DNA from: Daphnia carinata
Lineage: Eukaryota > Arthropoda > Branchiopoda > Diplostraca > Daphniidae
Assembly: GCF_022539665.2 (NCBI RefSeq)
Contig: NC_081335.1
Span: forward strand, 6,572,001 to 6,636,000
DNA length: 64,000 nucleotides
Direction: 5' to 3'
Shown: piece by piece, positions 57,335-64,000 of the stretch
Layout of the letters: each line of letters starts with the position of its first letter
Numbering within the stretch: the first letter of the stretch is position 1
Notes under the pieces: model-generated
Told to the model about the DNA's origin: nothing
Seen by the model: only the letters and a program-made list of their open reading frames with translations
Databases searched by the model: none
Position numbers and translations under genes: made by a program

Positions 57335-58170
57335 GACTTTTAAACAAAGAAACAATGGTTTGAAAATCGGCTTTCTGCAGTAATGTTTTGGATTTTCTTT
57401 GCGACGTTCGTACAAATTATTAATTAATAAAAGAAAATATCATTAATCAAATATCATGTATGGATCAACGTGTTAGACTTCGTTCAAAAAAAATTATCTT
57501 CATATCTTTAGCAGGTGTGCAATTTAATGAATACAACACGCAGCTTTTTAATTTAAACATAATTTAACGATATGGCATACACTTTCGGAATTGCATTTGT
57601 AAAATTTATGACTTGCTATGTTCTCGAATACAAAATGATAGAAAGCGGATTTTTGTTTGAACCTTTGAAAAGCGATTAGAAAATCGATGAGCGTAATAGT
57701 TGCCAAGGCACCATGGAGAAAAGAATAGAGGTGTTTTCCTGCTACTTCATGAGACTTAGTGTTAATATTTTTCTGGGTAAAATGTTTCGGGCCTAAAAAA
57801 ATTTCAGTAATGTCTTAATAAAAGAAGACAATTATCTCCTTATCTGTACATCTCTTCTTGAAGAAAAGGTTCTATAAGCAATATTTCTTCTAAAGATAGT
57901 AAAAAAATAGTCTTTTTGTTCTTATCTTCTCCTGGCACAAAAGTATTGACGAATTCCAGCACCCAATTGAAAATGTGTTCACCAAATATTACTTGGTTTT
58001 GGCACCCTCGAATATCACAATTTAAGTAAATTTATTAGTTCAAAAGCTTATGTTATTAAATATAATATCGCTGTGATCTCCATTTAAGTTCGAAAAACCT
58101 GGACTTTTAGTTTGAAAGTTGTAAAAAGAGTGTTTATCTGAAATAAAACAACTGATTTTGTGGTATTATT
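57335..58170. other. No gene seen upstream of the CASD1-like exon
   Basis: AT-rich. It may be intron or upstream sequence of the exon at 58176, but no other exon of that gene is recognisable here. Confidence 0.4.
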
Positions 58171-58175
58171 TACAG

Positions 58176-58491
58176 ATCGTCAAAAAAGCACCTCCCGCTC
58201 TGCGTAGACAATCTACTAGAGCAACAAGAATGGAACTATTCAAAATGGGAAAAATTCTTCTCAAATACTCCTCCTTCGTGTTCAAAAATCTACCGGCAGA
58301 GTGCATGCAAGCTGCTGCAGTACAACGCAGAACACACAGTACTTTGTCTAGATGCCATCAATAACCAGCACTGCTATCGAGATTATTGTAGAATAAAAAA
58401 AAAAAACACATATAGAAGTGTTTCAAACGAGCTACACTTTGTTTTTATGGGAGATTCAAGAATTCGACAGCAGTTTTTCAATTTTTTAAAG
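58176..58491 (+). CDS. Exon of a CASD1-like (CAS1/PC-esterase) protein
   Basis: Bounded by an acceptor (TTTACAG, ends 58175) and a donor (AAAG/GTAAGA at 58491/58492), the exon encodes 105 residues in the frame starting at 58177 with no stop. Its C-terminal end reads HFVFMGDSRIRQQFF, matching the catalytic GDSRIRQ block at the start of the CASD1 PC-esterase domain, where the Ser is the acyl acceptor in sialic-acid O-acetylation (known for the vertebrate enzyme). Cys-containing sequence ahead of it (SCSKIYRQSACKLLQY, CYRDYCRIKKK) fits the region before that domain. A long A run lies within the exon but keeps frame. A family A MITE piece follows in the presumed intron at 58519. No further exons are seen, so this may be a gene fragment. 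Confidence 0.65.
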
Positions 58492-58518
58492 GTAAGAAAA
58501 CCACAACTTTCTAATGTA

Positions 58519-58680
58519 GAGGAGGGTGGGCGTAAATGGAAAACTAGGCAATTGAAACAAAAATTTGATCAGTCGAAGTATGAGAGGGATTTAGTTCAAA
58601 AAATTTGAGATAACAGGAATTAGGGTCATTTATTTTTTAAAAATATTTTAGGCTTTCCTGCAAGTGGCTAAAAAAATTGG
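58519..58680. mobile_element. TA-flanked MITE, family A copy 3 (fragment)
   Basis: Starts GAGGAGGGTGGGCG after TA at 58517-58518 and follows the family A sequence (AGGCAATTGAAACAAAAATT, then CAGTCGAAGTATGAGAGG). Similarity fades by about 58680 and no right end is found. Confidence 0.6.
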
Positions 58681-59865
58681 ATGTACACAATAAAATTTTT
58701 ATGGTTATTATTTCAGGGTATTATAATACCCTGTGTGTTTATGTGTTTGTTTCGCTATAAGTGTTACAAGTTTCCAAATTCACAAATTATTTTTCCTGTT
58801 GTTGTTCAGGAGTTTATTCCGGTATTTCAATTCATAAAGTTTAGTAGTGAATCGGTATTCGTAGCATAAACCATAATTTTTTTTGGCATCTACGTTCAAA
58901 TTTTCGTTGCCCTTTCGAGTAATTCGATGGTTTACAAAATTTTCGGTGCCAAAACCCGAAAAATGGTTATTCGTTTTAACAGTGATGGATTTGCTGATCG
59001 GCAATACAGCTTCTCCAGTCTGCTGATTTCAATTACCCTGAACCTATTTTTCTCTGAAAAACGAGAGGACGTATATGAAGTCTGGCTGATCGACCGTTTG
59101 GCTTGGTTTTGGGGTATTCTTTTTTCAGTGTCGTCAAGTTCTGTGAAAATTCTTAATACTATTACCAGCTCTTATTTTTGGCTGAGATTTTACGTAAATT
59201 CGTCTTTTGATGAAATCATTTCTGGTGTTGAATAGCTTAAATTTCGGCTTACATTGCAGGCATAAACATGACCGCCCTCACAATAGCATCTTGTACTTCA
59301 GCAATTGTAGAAAAAACAATAGGGGGTAAAAGAGCGGAATAAGGGTAAAAGAGCGAATTTGGACAGCGTTTGGGCTGACAGTCTTTCTTATGGGGAATGT
59401 GTTTAAAGCCGTTAATTTAATTCGTTAGACATTTATGCTAACTCGGGACAGTATTATTTTTCAAAACTGATTCATTCAGTCGATTAAGTTTTTAATTCTG
59501 AATCAAATAGCTTAAGACACCGAGGGGTGCAACAGGAAAATATTGCGAAATTTATGTTTTCGATAACCAACCAAACTCACCCCAAACATAAAATATTGAT
59601 TTTTTAAATTCTACACTTCTCTCTTTAAGTAGCCAATAGGTCATAGCTTCGTCGGTAAAGAACAAAAAAATAAATGTGATGGGAATTTTCGAGAAAAAAG
59701 CATTGAAATTCTCGCAAACGTGTCGTATTGTCCGAAATACACTTTCGGTTCGGTTAACAAAACAAAAATCGTTTTCAACTTACACTATCCTAACCAATAT
59801 CGCCGTAATAATGTTCCTAGGCTGTTTCTTAACAATGCGGCTAAATTTGTTCCTACTGCAGACAT
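58681..59865. other. No confident gene
   Basis: A 102-codon plus-strand frame at 58927-59235 is rich in hydrophobic residues but has no recognisable motif. It does not look like the missing CASD1 exons. Confidence 0.35.
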
Positions 59866-61335
59866 ACAATATTCATCTAATTGGTGGCTGATTTTACTCT
59901 ACTTTTCCATAAGCTCCCATGACACTAAATCTGGGCAGCAGACTATATAGATATGGATAAGTTGTACACGAAAATCTATAACATATTAATAGCACAGCCA
60001 TAAAGCTTTGGCCTGCAAATTCGAGAGTCGGTGGTTGAAACTTATATAGTGACGTAATATTTATGGTTTCAGCTTAGGCTACTTTTTGAACCATATGGAT
60101 TTCTTACTTTTTGCAACAAAGATTCTGAATTCCTTTTATCTTCCAAAGCTAACATTTTTCCAAATAATACTGTCATCGCTGGGTTCGCCTAAATTCTGTT
60201 TATTCGTCACCTTAGTCAACTTACAACATACGTATAACCTGTGATTGCAATTTCCACGTTTTTTTACATAAGCTCCCGTGACGCTAATTTGAGACAGCAG
60301 GGCCATAAACTAAATAACATGGTAGGCTTTGTTCAACAGTGGCCTATACGTACGGTGTTGGAGTACCTACTAAGTCAAAAGTTATTGGTTCAATACCATT
60401 TGGGTATCATGTCTGTTACCTTTTCTTTATTATTTATTTTTTATCACATTTTGTGGGATTTCGTACAATCACCAAAGACACCTTACATAAATGCAATATC
60501 AACCAATACTGGTATCAAGAGATTCGTTTAAGTTTGCTCTACATGGCTGTTGAATTTGCCATGAAAATCATGTGATAATATTTAGCTAACCGGTGATTGC
60601 AATCCTAATGATTTTTACATAAGCTACCGTGATGCAAATCTGGGGCAGCAGACTACATACTAAATGACATGTTATGCTTTTCCACCAAAATGTGTTAACA
60701 ATGGCATAGTCGTAAGACGTTGGATTGCCAGCACGTAGGAGGATGTTTTTATACCGTAAAAGCAATACAGTAAAAGTCCAATTTCCTCATTTTGAATTTT
60801 TCCATATTTGGTGAGATATTTTTAAACCACTAAAGACACCTTAAACTAACGCAATATCGACAAATATTGCGATCAATAGATTCATGTTTTCTCTACATGG
60901 CTGTTGAATATTTTATTAAAATCATGTGATAATATTCAGCTAATTGGTGATTGCCATTTTTATGATTTTTATATGAGCTCCCGTGACGCTAATTTGGGAC
61001 AGCACACTACATATGAATGACGTTCTATTCTTTTCTATTAGCCAGTCGTAAGATGTTTTATTGTTAACTTGAAGGTCGATGGTTCAATACCAATATTTTA
61101 CACGAAATCCTTATTTGTAAATTATTCTGGACATTTTAGCACATTTTGTGAGATGATGGTTGAATCGCTAGTCAACTTAACTAACACAATATCAACAAAT
61201 ACGGAGATCAATAGATTTGTTTAAGTTTCCTCTACATGGCTGTTGAATATTTCATAAAAATTATGTGATATTATGTGAAATTATTCAGGTAATCGGTGAT
61301 TAAAATTTTTATGGCGAGTTATACCATTTATAAGC
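59866..61335 (+). repeat. Tandem array of about 355-bp units, each with a tRNA-like segment
   Basis: The phrase TAAGCTCCCGTGACGCTAAT (variants) recurs at about 59911, 60270, 60621 and 60975, spacings 359, 351 and 354. A partial fifth unit begins near 61290. Each unit also has CAGCAGACTACATA and GCTGTTGAATAT-type blocks. The A-box-like TGGCATAGTCGTAAGACG and B-box-like GGTTCAATACC occur at about 59990-60042, 60339-60405, 60698-60755 (B box damaged) and 61043-61103. Confidence 0.7.
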
Positions 61336-62234
61336 GTTAAAGAGGACCATGGCTCTGTCCTAAAAATTGGAATGCAAAGCAAAGGTTTGATGCATCGATA
61401 ATATTCGGGGACAAGTTTTAGTCATTTTTTTCATTCCTGGTTTATTAACGCATTTCGTGCTATATTTTTGAATCGCAAGCTGGTAGGAAAAACTGCTGAA
61501 AAAGGAAAAATTAATTTAGCAATTTTTTCTTCGTCAGCATATGTTTACTGCTATATGGTAGTTTCCTAGCATTTTGCAAAATAGGTATTTAGTTTTAAAC
61601 GCTGTATGGCTTGAACTATAGTCCCCGTAATCTCGAGGTTAGTGCTTTAACTCTAAGCTCAATAACTGTTACAGTTAAAACTTCTATTTATAAATAATAT
61701 TTGAATGAAACCCCAAAATGCGGGCAGAAACTTTTTTACTTTTCTGAGATTTTATTAGACATGTAGGCGAACATCTCCCAAACTACATAAATTCTCTGAA
61801 TGAATTAATAAAACACAAAATTAATCTACAGTTTCTGAAGATTAAACCTCAGACTCTCTTTTCACTAGCCCCTAATTCGCCTATTAGATGTCCTAATAGA
61901 ACCTCTTTATTCGAAATTAGCAGGGGCCGGGCCTGTGTCCGAATTCAGTCTTTTACTCTATATTGGCTGACAGGACTATCAGGTTCTCTTTCAACAAATT
62001 CCACAATTCCTATACTTGAATGTCCTCTTCTTCAATCAATTTTACTTCTTTTTTAAAAACAAGACGGAATGAGTAGCAAATATTAAACTACAATGAGGTT
62101 TAGCAAAGGACGAAACGATCAGCCTTAATGTAAAGGAGTTTTTGACCTGCATATCTATTACGTATTACAGTTTTAAGCCATATTAGTTCAGTGTAACTAT
62201 CAAAATTACGTAGGAAAACCACAAATTCTTGCCT
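61336..62234. other. No gene seen
   Basis: Unique-looking AT-rich sequence between the tandem array and the DIRS terminus; no supported frame or repeat. Confidence 0.4.
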
Positions 62235-62317
62235 AATTAGATAATTGTTCGAGGTCGCTAACTAGCGACTGATGGACAATTGAGATTGTCGTACAAGTGG
62301 CGAGACCTGGATCTATA
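62235..62317 (+). repeat. Outer end of the DIRS terminal repeat
   Basis: An 83-bp segment (AATTAGATAATTGTTCGAGG ... GACCTGGATCTATA) found again in perfect or near-perfect inverted form at 62626-62708. It contains a small hairpin GTCGCTA-AC-TAGCGAC. It marks the probable 3' end of the minus-strand DIRS element. Confidence 0.7.
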
Positions 62318-62625
62318 AGGTGTTGACCTTGTATTACCCAGCTGATTTTTCAAAGTACAAAAAAAAAACAAAAGAAGAAGTCACCTCAGGCCATTAGGAC
62401 AAACGCCCCTTCAGACCTATGAGGCTTTCAAAATAAGGAAGGAATAAACACAATCCATGTAATCAACTTGCAGGAATTCGGTCTAAATTGGTTGACCAGT
62501 CTGATGCCTAAGTGGACGATGGCTGGTTTCTGCCACTTCCACCATTTCCTCTCCGGAAACTATAAATGAAAAGAGAGAGAGAAAAAGCATTAGAGAGCTG
62601 GTTGGGACGGTGGGTGGGAAATTAC
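62318..62625 (-). other. Non-coding terminal region of the DIRS element
   Basis: About 300 bases between the two inverted 83-bp segments, with an A-rich run and a GA-rich run; no coding frame. It is presumably the rest of the right terminal repeat. Confidence 0.5.
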
Positions 62626-62737
62626 TATAGATCCAGGTCTCGCCACTTGTACGACAATCTCAATTGTCCATCAGTCGCTAGTTAGCGACCTCGAACAATT
62701 ATCTAATTGTCGTTCAAGTGGCTCGACCTGGATCTAT
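62626..62737. repeat. DIRS internal complementary region candidate (hairpin)
   Basis: 62626-62708 is the inverse of 62235-62317. In addition 62626-62658 pairs with 62705-62737 (30 of 33 positions), so the block forms a long hairpin and overlaps the recombinase stop codon. In DIRS elements an internal region complementary to the outer ends follows the recombinase gene and is thought to guide circle formation. Confidence 0.6.
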
Positions 62738-63867
62738 AAGGTGACTTCAAAGCACAAACCCTGGACCGAGAGCCTAACAGATTCCCTGCCAGCATTCGCT
62801 ACCGATGCGTCCGCAGCCGGGCGACGGTAAAAACGCGTGAACGTCGATTCCGAATTCCAGCACCCAGCGGATAAAATAACATCCGTTGGTACTCCCAAAC
62901 CAACCGCGTTAGACGCGGAAGCACCCCTCGTCGAATGGGCGGAATAGACAGCCGTGTCCACCCCCGCCTCAGACAAAACCGACTTTATCCACCGCGCTAC
63001 CGTTGAGGCGCCTATTGAACAGTGAGGAGGACGTAGCGCCAACAGCAGCAAGTTCGATTTCTTTCCTACGCGAAACCCTTCAGACGCTGAAATGTAGTCC
63101 TTTAGCGTCTCAACTGGACAAGCCAGCGTAACGGGTTGCAATCTCCTTAACGAGAGGACTTGTAGCGGGGAAGCTCGTTGCGACTTTCTTGGTTTGGTTA
63201 AGGCGAACCTTACTTGATTATCTTCGATTGCGATAGAATCCTTGACGATGCTAGCCAGCTCAGACACTCTGCATAGAGTTGAGAGGGCTAATAGGACGGC
63301 CAATTTCTTCGACAAACCTGAAAACGACAGCTCGCTGTTAGGCCCTAAAGATATTAAGTAGTTTACCACGAGATTTACATCCCAAAATCCTGTATACTTT
63401 GGGCTCGGGGGTTTCCGGTTATACGCTCCCTTCATGAGCTTCACCACGAGAGGGTGTTTGCCGATGTCGACGTCGTCGATCCTGCCCAACGTCGAAGATA
63501 GCATCGAACGGGCGACATTTATCGTCCTATACGCTTTCCCTTCGTCTACCAACGATGATAAGAATTGTAATACCTTAGCTAGAGGTGGAGACACGGGATC
63601 AACGTCTTCTCGAACACACCAACTGTGCCAACTTTTCCATGCCGACTGGTAAGTAGCTGATGTGGTCCTACGGGCTCCCCCCAAGAGAAGCTCGACCACG
63701 CCGTCCGAAAGTCCGCTGCCTTCAAGTCGTCCCCTGACAATCTCCAGGCGATTAGCAGCAGTGACTCCGACAGCGGGTGTAGCTGGCCCATCGGTCCCCA
63801 CAGCAGCTTCTCTTTCGGAAGAATCACCGCCGGCTCGCAAGCCAGTTCCAATAGCGACGGGAACCAT
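62734..63867 (-). CDS. DIRS-type tyrosine recombinase
   Basis: DIRS elements integrate with a tyrosine recombinase rather than a DDE integrase. The frame is open from the window edge. The ATG at 63867-63865, in CCAACCATGG context, is the best start; the frame also reads upstream without a stop. An N-terminal SAM-like part (TYQSAWKSWHSWCVREDVDP) is followed by the catalytic domain: Arg in TLCRVSELASI, HSTRG (the HxxR box) and GCWNSESTFTRFY, with Trp in the second His position and the nucleophile Tyr. All expected residues are present and the reading frame has no lesions, so this is the best-preserved gene in the window. It overlaps the RT/RNase H frame by about 290 bases and ends in the hairpin at 62734. 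Confidence 0.88.
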   Translation of the reverse strand: MVPVAIGTGLRAGGDSSEREAAVGTDGPATPAVGVTAANRLEIVRGRLEGSGLSDGVVELLLGGARRTTSATYQSAWKSWHSWCVREDVDPVSPPLAKVLQFLSSLVDEGKAYRTINVARSMLSSTLGRIDDVDIGKHPLVVKLMKGAYNRKPPSPKYTGFWDVNLVVNYLISLGPNSELSFSGLSKKLAVLLALSTLCRVSELASIVKDSIAIEDNQVRFALTKPRKSQRASPLQVLSLRRLQPVTLACPVETLKDYISASEGFRVGKKSNLLLLALRPPHCSIGASTVARWIKSVLSEAGVDTAVYSAHSTRGASASNAVGLGVPTDVILSAGCWNSESTFTRFYRRPAADASVANAGRESVRLSVQGLCFEVTL

Positions 63868-64000
63868 GGTTGGGCTGGCCAATGTGGAGTCACTAATGTC
63901 AGCTCCGCCCGCTCCTTCATTATCTTCATCAGACACCTCTGAATCAGACAAAACGGCGGGAATGCGTATGCGTCTATACCGGCCCAGCCGATGGTGAACG
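63579..64000 (-). CDS. C-terminal end of DIRS reverse transcriptase/RNase H (cut by window edge)
   Basis: In a frame different from the recombinase, the minus strand is open from base 64000 to a stop at 63579. Near the edge it reads IDAYAFPPFCLIQRCLMKI, then LTLVTPHWPAQPWFPSLLEL and LSESLLLIAWRLSG, the usual end of the DIRS RT-RNase H polyprotein (AFPPF, PxWPxQPWFP and the final AWxLSG). The tail after that (DDLKAADF...) continues across the recombinase frame. Overlapping RT and recombinase frames are a known trait of DIRS elements. The rest of the element lies right of the window. Confidence 0.8.
   Translation of the reverse strand, partial: FTIGWAGIDAYAFPPFCLIQRCLMKIMKERAELTLVTPHWPAQPWFPSLLELACEPAVILPKEKLLWGPMGQLHPLSESLLLIAWRLSGDDLKAADFRTAWSSFSWGEPVGPHQLLTSRHGKVGTVGVFEKTLIPCLHL

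Noticed and set aside
58158-58364. Open frame starting at the ATG at 58158
   Set aside because: It overlaps the CASD1-like exon in another frame and includes sequence upstream of the splice acceptor; the frame with GDSRIRQ runs the whole exon.
59321-59400. Possible further TA-type MITE end (GGGGGTAAAAGAGCGG)
   Set aside because: No TA-flanked partner end was found and the following sequence does not match families A to D.
60339-60405. Functional tRNA genes in the tandem array
   Set aside because: Boxes are present, but I cannot fold a full cloverleaf with paired acceptor stems, and the units differ in the anticodon region.

Overview
The window reads as repeat-dense nuclear DNA of an arthropod, most probably a crustacean such as Daphnia. 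This is inference from AT-rich sequence, very short GT-AG introns, BEL/Pao, DIRS, hAT and other transposon families, and no bacterial gene organisation. Almost everything recognisable is a transposable element or a decayed piece of one. The only host-like coding sequence I can defend is one exon of a CASD1-like (CAS1-domain) protein at 58.2-58.5 kb. A second candidate exon of unknown function lies at 1.2-1.5 kb.

Layout. 0-1.16 kb: 3' end of an LTR element with an env-like tail and its 732-bp LTR. 1.19-2.33 kb: two small divergent coding pieces. 2.6-4.5 kb: a 1.85-kb palindrome next to a broken hAT transposase (4.5-6.4 kb). 6.48-22.15 kb: a decayed BEL/Pao element (BEL1). It is split by a younger BEL/Pao element on the opposite strand (BEL2, 11.88-18.94 kb, GGTGG target duplication, near-identical 695/696-bp LTRs). 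A hAT-type MITE also sits in the BEL1 integrase (8-bp target duplication).

22.38-36.74 kb: bounded by about 370-bp terminal inverted repeats. It holds a transposase-like gene on the minus strand and a second multi-exon gene on the plus strand, apparently diverging from a central 0.6-kb region. I interpret it as one large two-gene DNA transposon. Later insertions include three TA-flanked MITEs and a second palindrome, itself hit by a solo copy of the 732-bp LTR. 36.8-43.5 kb: a coiled-coil gene fragment, a truncated MITE, a heavily mutated third BEL/Pao copy (BEL3) and a duplicated promoter/exon segment.

44-58 kb: AT-rich sequence with more MITEs, a hAT-MITE nested in another MITE, two copies of a repeat with a tRNA-like block, and a minus-strand gag relic. 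59.9-61.3 kb: a tandem array of about 355-bp units, each carrying a tRNA-like segment. 62.2-64 kb: the 3' end of a DIRS-type retrotransposon (minus strand). Its tyrosine recombinase overlaps the end of an RT/RNase H frame and is followed by inverted terminal repeats and a hairpin that fits the internal complementary region of DIRS elements.

The window is best read as layered insertions. Several can be ordered because an empty or uninterrupted copy of the target survives in the same window: the other palindrome arm for the solo LTR, 22.29 kb for the MITE at 34.05 kb, and 38.2 kb for the hAT-MITE at 54.5 kb.
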